The notes below the pieces were generated by a model. That model was not told the origin of the DNA, made no database searches, and was given only the letters and a program-made list of their open reading frames with translations. A program made the translations under genes and the position numbers. This document shows positions 1-8,990 of a stretch of 37,277 bases of DNA, in pieces. Source of the DNA: an uncultured Gammaproteobacteria bacterium (GTDB taxonomy: Bacteria > Pseudomonadota > Gammaproteobacteria > Cardiobacteriales > CAKMZF01); the NCBI GenBank assembly GCA_929200405.1, contig CAKMZF010000007.1, positions 3,255 through 40,531 on the forward strand, written 5' to 3'. Each line of letters starts with the position of its first letter. Positions within the stretch are counted from its first letter, which is position 1.

Positions 1-85
1 ATTTCAATGGTTTAATTTTGGTGGAAAAACTCAGCATAGTTAAGAACTGCCTGTAATAACTAGAGATTTAGTGTGAAGAAATCGG

Positions 86-120
86 TTACTCACAATGTTA
101 TCCACAGTCTTTGTGAGTAA
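86..120. repeat. Perfect 10-bp inverted repeat (TTACTCACAA...TTGTGAGTAA) with a consensus DnaA box (TTATCCACA, 98-106) in the 15-nt loop
   Basis: Read directly: 86-95 TTACTCACAA, 111-120 TTGTGAGTAA, loop TGTTATCCACAGTCT; followed by gtgtttttct, so it could also be a weak terminator. Confidence 0.6.
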
Positions 121-212
121 GTGTTTTTCTGAATCGCCAGCTCAGTGGGGTTATTTAGAATATCAGTGGAAAAGGCTCATTTGCTTTACAAGAAGCTGGT
201 TTGTTATGAGAC

Positions 213-680
213 TTAGACCAGAATGCCACGATTACGAATGACTTGCCGCAATGCAAAAGTGGTTTGCACGCGATTGACATGCGGCAGCTGAGTGAGTTCA
301 TGGGCATGAATCTGCTCAAACGCTTTAAGATCTTTGCAGACGACACGAACTAAGTAATCAGATTGGCCAGCAAGCAAGAAGCAGTCTTGAACATTTGGAA
401 GATTTTTAATCGCCTTTTCAAATGCTTCTAGGTGTGGATGGTCTTGACTATCTAAAGTAATGAAAACAAATGCCTGCATGGTCTTTTCAAAAAATTCATG
501 GTCTAACACTGCCCTATATCGTTTGATAATGCCTGCTTGCTCTAGTAATTGCACACGTCTAGCGGTGGCGCTAGGTGATAGGTTAACCATCTCTGCTAGC
601 TCTTGGTTGGTTAGTTTGCCGTTTTGTTGCAGGGCATTGAGCAAAGTTCTATCTTTGCTGTCTAAAGATTCTAAGTTCAT
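213..680 (-). CDS. Lrp/AsnC family transcriptional regulator
   Basis: 155 aa; N-terminal AsnC HTH (LDSKDRTLLNALQQNGKLTNQELAEMVNLSPSATARRVQLLEQAGIIKRYRAVLD) plus RAM-like C-terminal domain; divergent from alanine dehydrogenase. Confidence 0.93.
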   Translation of the reverse strand: MNLESLDSKDRTLLNALQQNGKLTNQELAEMVNLSPSATARRVQLLEQAGIIKRYRAVLDHEFFEKTMQAFVFITLDSQDHPHLEAFEKAIKNLPNVQDCFLLAGQSDYLVRVVCKDLKAFEQIHAHELTQLPHVNRVQTTFALRQVIRNRGILV

Positions 681-926
681 AAGAAATACTACGAATAAAT
701 ATATTAAGATTAGAAAATATACCCAAGTATTCTATGTAATGCAAAGATAAATGGTAAGAAATTTTGAATGTTTCCTATTAAACTGTGTTCTGGTTAAGTT
801 GAATCTACATTAAACGAATGAGTGGTATGTAGCAGCTTGAATTGGCCTAGAAAATGAACAAAAAATCTTACTCGACTGCATCAGCAATATTTTGTCAGTG
901 GAGTTAACCATCTTCGGAGTATTAGT

Positions 927-2018
927 ATGAAAATAGGTGTCCCTAAAGAGATTAAACCACAAGAGTTTAGAGTTGGCTTAACACCAGAGTCGGCTAGTGC
1001 GCTTATAGCGCAGGGCCATGAGGTGAGCATTGAAACCAATGCGGGAATGGGTATTGGGGTGACAGACGCAGACTATGAGGCAGTAGGTGCCAAAATAGCA
1101 GCATCAGCAGCAGATATATTTGACCAAAATGAGATGATAATTAAGGTTAAAGAACCACAGCCACCTGAGATTGCTATGCTAAAGCCATCTCATCTGCTAT
1201 ACACTTATTTACATCTGGCGCCAGACCCAGAGCAAACCAAAGGTCTTGTAGATAGTGGTTGTGTGGCTATCGCCTATGAGACTATCACTGATAATAAAGG
1301 TGCATTACCTCTTTTGAAACCGATGAGTGAAGTAGCAGGTCGTTTGTCTATTCAAGCCGGTGCTAACTTCTTGCAAAAAGCCAATGGTGGACGAGGCATT
1401 TTATTAGGTGGTGTTCCCGGTGTTAAGCCTGCCAATGTTGTTGTACTAGGCGGTGGTATAGCGGGTACGCATGCAGCGGAAATGGCTGTCGGTTTGCGTG
1501 CGAATGTCAGTGTTTTTGATATTAATGTGAATCGTTTGGCTGAGTTAGATCGTGAGTTCCGTGGCAGCATTCAGACGGTTTATTCCACGCAAGCAGCGTT
1601 AGAAGCTGCCTTGGCCGAAGCAGACTTGGTTATTGGAGCAGTGTTGGTGCAAGGCGCTAAAGCGCCACACTTAGTAAAAGCAAGTGATTTGAAGAATATG
1701 AAAGACGGTGCTGTGATGGTTGATATCGCTATCGACCAAGGTGGTTGTTTTGAAACTTCAAAAGCCACTACCCATGCAGAGCCGGTTTACACCATTGATG
1801 GCGTTGTGCATTATTGTGTAGCGAATATGCCAGGTGCGGTTCCTTATACTTCCACTTATGCATTGAATGCCGCAACCTTGCCGCACGCTATCGCTTTGGC
1901 AAACAAGGGTTGGGAAAAAGCGACTGCGGATAATGAGCATCTTGCCAATGGCTTAAATGTTATCAAGGGTAAAGTAGTGCATCCAGCCGTGTTAGATGCA
2001 TTGCCTGAGTTTGCTTAA
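927..2018 (+). CDS. ald: Alanine dehydrogenase
   Basis: 363 aa; MKIGVPKEIKPQEFRVGLTPESA N-terminus, VVVLGGGIAGTHAAEMAVGLRANVSVFDIN Rossmann motif, typical Ald C-terminus. Confidence 0.95.
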   Translation: MKIGVPKEIKPQEFRVGLTPESASALIAQGHEVSIETNAGMGIGVTDADYEAVGAKIAASAADIFDQNEMIIKVKEPQPPEIAMLKPSHLLYTYLHLAPDPEQTKGLVDSGCVAIAYETITDNKGALPLLKPMSEVAGRLSIQAGANFLQKANGGRGILLGGVPGVKPANVVVLGGGIAGTHAAEMAVGLRANVSVFDINVNRLAELDREFRGSIQTVYSTQAALEAALAEADLVIGAVLVQGAKAPHLVKASDLKNMKDGAVMVDIAIDQGGCFETSKATTHAEPVYTIDGVVHYCVANMPGAVPYTSTYALNAATLPHAIALANKGWEKATADNEHLANGLNVIKGKVVHPAVLDALPEFA

Positions 2019-2047
2019 TTTTACTTACTGAGAAAGTAAATACGAAT

Positions 2048-2078
2048 AAAAAAAGCGCCTTAACGGCGCTTTTTTTTT
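2048..2078. terminator. Intrinsic terminator, likely bidirectional, shared by ald (+) and the anti-sigma gene (-)
   Basis: aaaaaaaGCGCCttaaCGGCGCttttttttt: GC-rich stem with A-tract and T-tract on both sides, between convergent genes. Confidence 0.85.
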
Positions 2079-2117
2079 GGGTTGCATTTTAGGTCTTGCA
2101 AGCTCAGGAATTTGTCT

Positions 2118-2921
2118 TTAGAGAATATTCTTTATGAGGAACTTTCCAGAAGATTCCATTTTGTCACTGGGCTTTTCTGGCATAAAGTTATCATTATTTT
2201 TAGGTGCATTCTCGGTGGTGATAAATAATTTACCATCCTGTGCCAAGGCTTGTTGATAGAACGGCTTTAGCTGTAAAATCGATTTACTACCATCAACTGG
2301 TACTTTGGCAATTGGGATCATGCCAGCATCACTTTCCACCCATAATATACAGACCTGATTTTTATTGGGATTAGGCAGTGCTTTGGTGTTATTGATGACG
2401 AGTTCTGACATATCAGAACTGGCTTGCAATAACCACATTGGTTCAGCTTCCTGACTCTGCAAAACGGCGGTGTAGGGCATGGTTGATTGGTCAGCCGCGG
2501 TATCTATGGCTTTGGGGTAAATAACCAAAGCAAATAATCCTGCCGCAAGTAGGCCATTAGCGCCAGCAAGCCAAGGCATTATTTTGCTCCAGAGACTCTT
2601 TTCTTTCTCTGTACTATCCGTTGTTTTCTGGCTTGAGGTTCTCTGGTGAATATTTTGCCAAATCGCTTTTGGCGGTGTTTTTTCTGGAGCTAATAAATAC
2701 AGTTTGTTCGCGATTTCTTCAGCTTCTAAATAGGCATTTCTAGCAGCTGGTGAAACTGCCATTGCATCTTCAAAATCAGTGGCTGATTTTGAGTCTATAT
2801 TTCCTAGGAGATGATCAAAAGCCATTTCTTCAATAGTGATTTTATTGGCTTCATGGGGTCCACTCTCTAACGTTTGCTCTAGAGTATCTTCGGTGAATGA
2901 TTTATCTGATTGGTTTGTCAT
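2118..2921 (-). CDS. Anti-sigma factor, RskA-like
   Basis: 267 aa; acidic N-terminal region, single TM (WLAGANGLLAAGLFALVIYP), RskA-like C-terminal domain (VLQSQEAEPMWLLQAS...VCILWVES...); immediately downstream of an ECF sigma factor. Confidence 0.8.
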   Translation of the reverse strand: MTNQSDKSFTEDTLEQTLESGPHEANKITIEEMAFDHLLGNIDSKSATDFEDAMAVSPAARNAYLEAEEIANKLYLLAPEKTPPKAIWQNIHQRTSSQKTTDSTEKEKSLWSKIMPWLAGANGLLAAGLFALVIYPKAIDTAADQSTMPYTAVLQSQEAEPMWLLQASSDMSELVINNTKALPNPNKNQVCILWVESDAGMIPIAKVPVDGSKSILQLKPFYQQALAQDGKLFITTENAPKNNDNFMPEKPSDKMESSGKFLIKNIL

Positions 2922-2996
2922 TTATAGTTTGGCTCAAGTCTTTAATATCAGCAGAATGCAGTTTATATCTTTATATCTGGTCTGTTTTTTCAGCTT

Positions 2997-3608
2997 TTAA
3001 TCGTATTGTTCTAGGCATATTTTGAGTTTGGACAACCCTCGTCTAACCCATGATTTTATTGTACCAAGAGGAGTATCCAGTTTGGCAGCAATTTCATCGT
3101 GAGATAGGCCTTGATAAAATGACAGCAGAACTGAGCGCTGTTGATCTTCAGATAAGGTGCTTAAGCAGGCTTTAAGTTGCAATGCTTCATCATGTCTTAT
3201 CGAGTCCTCCAGCGGGCTTATGCTGTCTTGATCGATTATGTCGATCATCTCATCAATAGGCGTGTCATCAACTTTGATTTTTTGCTTTCGCAAAGTATCT
3301 ATACCTTGGTTTCGAACGATGGTGATCATCCATGTCATAGGCTTGGCTAAATGTGGTCGATAGCCATCTGCGCGATTCCATATTTTTATGTACGCTTCTT
3401 GAACGACTTCAGATGCAATCGATTCATCATTAACTACACGGTAGGCAAAACCAAATAAAGCCCCTGATGTTAGTTGATAAAGTTCGGCAAAAGATGGCTC
3501 GTGTTGCAAGGCGACTTTTGCGAGCAAGTGCACTAAATGTGCTTGCTTGGCGTCTTGAGTTTTTTCCTCAGAGCTGGTCTTTGGAGTATGTGAAGGGGTA
3601 GGGTTCAT
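2997..3608 (-). CDS. ECF RNA polymerase sigma factor (SigK-like)
   Basis: 203 aa; region 2 (AYRVVNDESIASEVVQEAYIKIWNRADGYRP...MTWMITIVRNQGIDTLRK) and region 4 (LSEDQQRSVLLSFYQGLSHDEIAAKLDTPLGTIKSWVRRGLSKLK). Confidence 0.93.
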   Translation of the reverse strand: MNPTPSHTPKTSSEEKTQDAKQAHLVHLLAKVALQHEPSFAELYQLTSGALFGFAYRVVNDESIASEVVQEAYIKIWNRADGYRPHLAKPMTWMITIVRNQGIDTLRKQKIKVDDTPIDEMIDIIDQDSISPLEDSIRHDEALQLKACLSTLSEDQQRSVLLSFYQGLSHDEIAAKLDTPLGTIKSWVRRGLSKLKICLEQYD

Positions 3609-3611
3609 TGT

Positions 3612-4031
3612 CTAAAGTCGCTTTTGAATAAGCTGTAGGTATTGTGAGTCATCTAATTGGTTGGGATTAGCTTGCGCTAGAATCATCATTTCGTATAAGG
3701 CATCCATCATTAAATGTTCTGCTTCATGTGGATTTTTTTGTTTTTCGCAAGCTTTCTGGTACAAGGATAAAATTCCCAGAGGCTGGTTCATACTGACCTG
3801 CTCACGGATAGCCAGATGTAAGCTAAGATGCATAAAAGCCTGCTGAGTCATCTCGGCGTCTCCACGATTGTCATGATCAATGTTTTTAATCATGGGCTGA
3901 TATTCGGGGTGCAGGGTAATTAGTTCGGTAATTAAACTCTCAAGTTTCTCAAGCTTTTCATTGGCTTGATGCTTGCGCCATGCCTCTCGAAAAACGTGTC
4001 GCATTTCTTGGCGATCTTGAGAATAAAGCAT
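3612..4031 (-). CDS. DUF1841 family protein
   Basis: 139 aa; MLYSQDRQEMRHVFREAWRKH...ESLITELITLHPEYQPMI...NPHEAEHLMMDALYEMMILAQ, characteristic of DUF1841; stop lies 3 nt before the sigma start. Confidence 0.75.
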   Translation of the reverse strand: MLYSQDRQEMRHVFREAWRKHQANEKLEKLESLITELITLHPEYQPMIKNIDHDNRGDAEMTQQAFMHLSLHLAIREQVSMNQPLGILSLYQKACEKQKNPHEAEHLMMDALYEMMILAQANPNQLDDSQYLQLIQKRL

Positions 4032-4152
4032 GAATGCACCTTTTGAGAGATATAGAAAAGATATATTTTAGACCAAACAATTCATATAAGCTAGGCAGAT
4101 GACAGTTTAGGAGTCCGTTATGTAAGAACGGTATTATAACTTGGAGTTCTGG

Positions 4153-4785
4153 CTAGAATGTCTTTTCTTTAAATTCACAGAGATGAGAGATAGCGCATTC
4201 CTGACACTTGGGCTTACGGGCTAAGCAGGTATAGCGGCCATGCAAGATTAACCAATGATGTGCGTCGACAAGAAAAGGTTTTGGGACAAATTTAAGCAGG
4301 TTTTTTTCGACAGCGAGCACGTTTTTTCCAGGTGCAATCTTGGTGCGGTTGCTTACTCGGAAAATATGTGTGTCTACCGCCATAGTAGGCATGCCAAAAG
4401 CTGTATTTAATACTACATTGGCGGTTTTTCTACCCACCCCAGATAGCGCTTCAAGTGCTTCTCTGGTATTCGGTACTTCGCTATTGTGCTCAGCGATCAA
4501 TGCCTTGCAAGTTTTAATCACATTTTCGGCTTTGGTATTAAACAGACCGATTGTACGGATATATGGCTTTAAACCTTCCACATCTAGCGCAGCAATAGCC
4601 TCAGGAGTATTGGCAATAGGGTAGAGTTTACGAGTGGCTTTGTTGACGCTGATATCAGTTGCTTGCGCAGAGAGAATGACAGCAATTAGCAGCTCGAATG
4701 GATTGCTATATTCTAGCTCCGTTCTAGGCTTGGGGTTTATCTTTTGAAAGGTTTCAAAGATTGCGTAACGTTTGGTAGCGTTCAT
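4153..4785 (-). CDS. nth: Endonuclease III
   Basis: Start trimmed to MNATKRYAIFETFQKINPKPRTELEYSNPFELLIAVILSAQATD; HhH (LSGVGRKTANVVLN), catalytic region VDTHIFRVSNR, 4Fe-4S cysteines CLARKPKCQECAISHLC. The longer track ORF (to 4902) adds a non-homologous extension. Confidence 0.93.
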   Translation of the reverse strand: MNATKRYAIFETFQKINPKPRTELEYSNPFELLIAVILSAQATDISVNKATRKLYPIANTPEAIAALDVEGLKPYIRTIGLFNTKAENVIKTCKALIAEHNSEVPNTREALEALSGVGRKTANVVLNTAFGMPTMAVDTHIFRVSNRTKIAPGKNVLAVEKNLLKFVPKPFLVDAHHWLILHGRYTCLARKPKCQECAISHLCEFKEKTF

Positions 4786-4805
4786 AATCGTGTTAAAGCA
4801 TTGTG

Positions 4806-4949
4806 TCAAAATCTGCCAAAGGCAATCCAGCTGATTACCGAGAAAAATAATAACCCAGCGGCAGCCAATAAGAAGCACAGCAAAATAACGAGCTTTACCC
4901 ATAGCGGAATTAAACGAAATTTTACGATAAAGCGCTCGCTAAATTGCAT
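4806..4949 (-). CDS. Putative 47-aa single-pass membrane microprotein (hypothetical)
   Basis: Manually read ORF below the track cutoff: MQFSERFIVKFRLIPLWVKLVILLCFLLAAAGLLFFSVISWIAFGRF*; GAGG 11 nt upstream of ATG; fills the argF-nth gap with the same orientation. Confidence 0.4.
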   Translation of the reverse strand: MQFSERFIVKFRLIPLWVKLVILLCFLLAAAGLLFFSVISWIAFGRF

Positions 4950-4978
4950 CGTGGGTAAAGCCTCAGTTGATAAACGTT

Positions 4979-5941
4979 TCAGTTGGGTATTTTGTTTAGG
5001 AGAAACTCTATCAGGGCTTTCTGTGCGTGCAGTCTATTCTCTGCTTGCTGAAAAACGCTGCTTTGAGTGCTTTCCATTACTTCATCGGTGACTTCTTCGC
5101 CGCGATAAGCAGGTAGACAATGCAGGAAAGTGGCATTGTTATCTGCAAGCTCCATCATGGTGCTATCTACTAGATAGTCGCGGAATATCTCTCGGCGCTG
5201 TGCTTTTTCATCTTCTTGGCCCATGCTGATCCAAGTGTCAGTGGTGACAATATCCACATTTTGACAGGCAAGCTTGGCGTCGGTTGTTAGCATCACTTTA
5301 TTGCCAGCTTTTTGAATGAGCTCTTGATCGGGTTGATGTGTCTTAGGTGTCGCGATGTTTAACTGAAAGCCTAATTGAATACAAGCTGCGAGATAACTAT
5401 TGCACATATTATTGCCATCACCAATCCAAGCAACGCTAATTTCTTCAAAAGGCTTATCGCATTGTTGGCGTATAGTTTGCAGGTCAGCAAGTAGCTGACA
5501 GGGGTGATTATAGTCTGTTAGCGCATTGATAACTGGCACAGAGGAGAAGGCTGCCAATTCTTCGACGGTAGCATGCGCAAAAGTTCTGATCATTATAACA
5601 TCAACCATGCTTGAGATAACCCGCGCAGAGTCACAGATAGGTTCGCCACGCCCGAGTTGAGTCGAATCAGATGAGAGAAATAACGCATGTCCCCCTAATT
5701 CCGCCATGCCTGCCTCAAAAGAGACTCTGGTGCGAGTAGAGGACTTCTCAAAAATCATCGCCATATTTTTATAGACGCAGGTACGTTCTAACGTCCCTTG
5801 TTCTCTTTGCTGTTTTAAAATATCGGCTCTATCTAAGATTTGAATAATCTCAGCTGCCGATAAATCAAATAGTGAAAGAAAGTGGCGAACCGTAGCGGTA
5901 CGTTGATTGGTATCTGCTTTAGTCGTTGATAAAGAAGTCAT
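4979..5941 (-). CDS. argF: Ornithine carbamoyltransferase
   Basis: 320 aa; FEKSSTRTRVSFEAGM carbamoyl-phosphate motif, HPCQLLADLQT, FLHCLPAYRGEEVTDEV. Confidence 0.95.
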   Translation of the reverse strand: MTSLSTTKADTNQRTATVRHFLSLFDLSAAEIIQILDRADILKQQREQGTLERTCVYKNMAMIFEKSSTRTRVSFEAGMAELGGHALFLSSDSTQLGRGEPICDSARVISSMVDVIMIRTFAHATVEELAAFSSVPVINALTDYNHPCQLLADLQTIRQQCDKPFEEISVAWIGDGNNMCNSYLAACIQLGFQLNIATPKTHQPDQELIQKAGNKVMLTTDAKLACQNVDIVTTDTWISMGQEDEKAQRREIFRDYLVDSTMMELADNNATFLHCLPAYRGEEVTDEVMESTQSSVFQQAENRLHAQKALIEFLLNKIPN

Positions 5942-6185
5942 AAGCGTAGCTCAGTAGATCGAAAAACCACCCACTTTAGCCAAAATATAATTACCTCGCA
6001 AGACTTTATTATTGTCTGATATGTTATTAATAAGGAGAGAATGCTTTGATTGAGTGAATTAAGCTTATTAAGTGATTAAATATTCGGTTGAGTCTGCTAT
6101 CGAATAGTGAGTTTACTATGAATGAGCGTCACAGAATTGAATGAGCTAGGTATTGATTGTAAGAGCAGTAGCTTGCTGGTCTACA

Positions 6186-8666
6186 CTAGGAGGTGCTTCC
6201 TGTCGCCTGGGTCGGTAGAGATGCGCCAGAATTTCGTTTGTCCGTAGACTCATTTAAGGTAATTAAATTGTTGTATTCCTTATGGGGAGTACTGGTAATT
6301 GTTGTATCACTGTCTACTAATGCTGGAGAAGGGCATCCAAAATAAAACCCTTGATAGTAATCACATCCTGCCATAATGGCTTGTTGATGCTGGCCAGTGC
6401 TTTCAATACCCTCAGCGACGACTGTTTTTCCTAGAGCATGTAACATATTGATGATGGCATCAAACATGGCGCTTGCATTGATTTCAGAGCTATCTTTTTG
6501 CTGAAATTTCTTGTCTAGCTTAACGATATCAACTGGTAGGTCTGAGAGTAGAGAAAGTGATGAGTAGCCAGTGCCAAAGTCATCTAACGCTATGGTAAAG
6601 CCGAGACCTTTTAATCTCTTGAGCGCAATTAGTGTATCAACGCCTCCTAAGAAGGCATCTTCTGTCACTTCAATGATAATTTGTGCGCTAAAGTCCACCA
6701 GTGGCTCAATGAGTTTGTCTAAATTACTCAGCAAGAGTTGCGATCTAGACAGGTTTAAACTCAATCGAACTGGTTTATTATTTTGTAATTTTTGAACAGC
6801 GTTTAATGCAAACTCTACTGTGAACTCAGCTATATTGCCCATCAAGCCAGATTCTTCGGCAATACTTAGGAAATCACCAGGTAAAATAGTTTCGCCATTG
6901 TTGGTCTCTAACCGCAGCAATAACTCATAAAAAATAACTTCTTTGTGAGTGTTGACCACTGGCTGCCAATAATAAGTAAAACTTTTATCGAGCAAAGCTT
7001 GTCTAAAGACATCGCCTGTCATTAGCCACTTGTTGGCTTCATGCTCAAATTGAGGCACATAGCTCATTGCTTGATTTCGACCGGCGCGCTTAGCTTGGTA
7101 GAGAGCCAAATCTGCATTTCTTAATAATAATTCAGTCGTTTCTCCATCTTTTGGCCATGTGGCAACCCCAATACTGGTAGCGAGATAAAAATGGCGACCT
7201 TTGATATTCAGTGGGTTTTTGAGGAGTGCATAAATGATATTGATTAGCTCATCTATTTGTTCAACTGAGTCTGTTACCATCACAAACTCATCGCCTCCAA
7301 ATCTACCCAATAGGCTCCCTTTAGGTAGTTCTTTGCTAAGCGCACTGGAAAAGTCGATTAAGACCTGATCGCCAGCAGTATGTCCGTATACATCATTAAT
7401 GCGTTTGAAGTTATCCAAATCCACAAATAGCACACCGAACTTTCCATTTTCACTGCGCTTCTTGCGGATTTTGTCATAGATCACATCTTCGGTAGCTACA
7501 CGGTTAGGTAGCCCTGTTAATACATCTAGGCTAGCCATGCGTTTGAGGCGCAACTGCGTTTGATGCTCAACGGTAATGTCTTTCATAAAAGCGAGGTAAA
7601 AACTACTGCTATCCTCAAATACAGAAGAGAATAGCACACGGCGAATTTGCCCGCTCTGAGTGCGAATTTCTAAGGTTACATCAGAAACCGATTGTCCTGT
7701 TTTTTGCTGTGATAATATGAAATCCCAGCGATGCAAATAATCTTCGGTGATAAAGTCGGTAAAAGGTTGGCTTTTAATATAAGCGATATCAGTATCTAGA
7801 AACGCCAAAAATTGGTGGCTGGCTTGCAGCACACCACCTTGTTTATCAATTAACAGCAATAATGCAGGGGAGTCTTCGTAAAAGCGTTGATGACGCTTGG
7901 CGAGCATCTCTAAGTCATACATCTGCTGACGGACTTTTTCCATCATTTTTAAATAGCCACTCTGCAAACTACGTATTTCTCTCGGAATGGTTTTTAAATT
8001 ACTTAAAGGATGCCTTTGGGTGAAATTTTCAATGCCTTCTTCAACTACTTTGAGTGGTTTCACAATACTAAAAGCAAGATATCGATAGACAAATATTGTA
8101 ATCAATAACAGGAAAGATAGTGAGAATGTGATTAATGGTCTAGAGAGGGATTTTAAGCTAGTTGAGACCTCTTGAAATTCTAACCAAGCAACCAGTTCTC
8201 CCACGTCGGTTGCTATGTCATCTTCTGAAACTAATTTGAAAGTGGAGGGTGGTAGAGCTGGTAATTCTTCAGATTCTGAATATCTGCCTATTTCTTGACC
8301 AAGCTTATTGCGAATAACAACCGCTGAAATATCTTTGGATTGTCCTATGAGCTCAACCAAATCTTGTATGCCCATATAGTCATATTCTTGCAATAATCTA
8401 CTAGAAATTTGGCTATAACCGGTAATTTCTTTGTTTACTGAAAGTTGATGTTGCTTGTGGAGCTGAGCATTAGTGTAGAAAGTAATTACAATGCCAAAGC
8501 ATAGTGCAGAAGTAATGGTAATAATACCAACAACGATAACAATTTGAATGCGTAGAGAAGACAAATTTTGAGAAATAAATTTGCCAAATTTTGTATCAAA
8601 AAGCTTATTCCAACCGAGCTTGTGGCTTTTTGAAGAGTTGAGTTTTTTTGAGACAAAATCAGTCAT
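6186..8666 (-). CDS. Membrane-associated PAS-GGDEF-EAL protein (bifunctional or dual-domain c-di-GMP enzyme)
   Basis: 826 aa; two TM segments (IQIVIVVGIITITSALCFGIVI; LITFSLSFLLLITIFVYRYLAF), HAMP-like and PAS regions, GRFGGDEFVMV, EAL-domain motifs NLSRSQL, EVTEDAFLGG, DDFGTGYSSL, VVAEGIES, QGFYFG. Confidence 0.93.
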   Translation of the reverse strand: MTDFVSKKLNSSKSHKLGWNKLFDTKFGKFISQNLSSLRIQIVIVVGIITITSALCFGIVITFYTNAQLHKQHQLSVNKEITGYSQISSRLLQEYDYMGIQDLVELIGQSKDISAVVIRNKLGQEIGRYSESEELPALPPSTFKLVSEDDIATDVGELVAWLEFQEVSTSLKSLSRPLITFSLSFLLLITIFVYRYLAFSIVKPLKVVEEGIENFTQRHPLSNLKTIPREIRSLQSGYLKMMEKVRQQMYDLEMLAKRHQRFYEDSPALLLLIDKQGGVLQASHQFLAFLDTDIAYIKSQPFTDFITEDYLHRWDFILSQQKTGQSVSDVTLEIRTQSGQIRRVLFSSVFEDSSSFYLAFMKDITVEHQTQLRLKRMASLDVLTGLPNRVATEDVIYDKIRKKRSENGKFGVLFVDLDNFKRINDVYGHTAGDQVLIDFSSALSKELPKGSLLGRFGGDEFVMVTDSVEQIDELINIIYALLKNPLNIKGRHFYLATSIGVATWPKDGETTELLLRNADLALYQAKRAGRNQAMSYVPQFEHEANKWLMTGDVFRQALLDKSFTYYWQPVVNTHKEVIFYELLLRLETNNGETILPGDFLSIAEESGLMGNIAEFTVEFALNAVQKLQNNKPVRLSLNLSRSQLLLSNLDKLIEPLVDFSAQIIIEVTEDAFLGGVDTLIALKRLKGLGFTIALDDFGTGYSSLSLLSDLPVDIVKLDKKFQQKDSSEINASAMFDAIINMLHALGKTVVAEGIESTGQHQQAIMAGCDYYQGFYFGCPSPALVDSDTTITSTPHKEYNNLITLNESTDKRNSGASLPTQATGSTS

Positions 8667-8990
8667 TATATTCGGTGTTTTAAAATTATTTTCTTAAAAT
8701 TCTAATCTGCTAGTTAACATTATTGGTCTTCTAGTTGCCATAATCGACAGAAATTTGATAAAACTCTTTAAATTAAACAGTAATACGGGCGGTTGTTTTG
8801 ATTAAAGAAAATTAATGCGGAAATTGGTATCTTTAAAGATAGCATTTTTGCTATTTCACCGCAAATCGATAGATTCTTTGATCATTTGAGTAAATTGCAA
8901 AAAAAAGAGATGATGCTTGAAAAGTGATCGATATTAATCTTTTTTTTAAAAAAGGCAGGCAGATATGCATGATTTAGATTATATTATTGA

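Noticed and set aside
4786-4902. N-terminal extension of nth in the ORF track (MGKARYFAVLLIGCRW...)
   Set aside because: Not Nth-like; the natural start is the internal MNATKRY. The region is better explained by a small membrane ORF in another frame.
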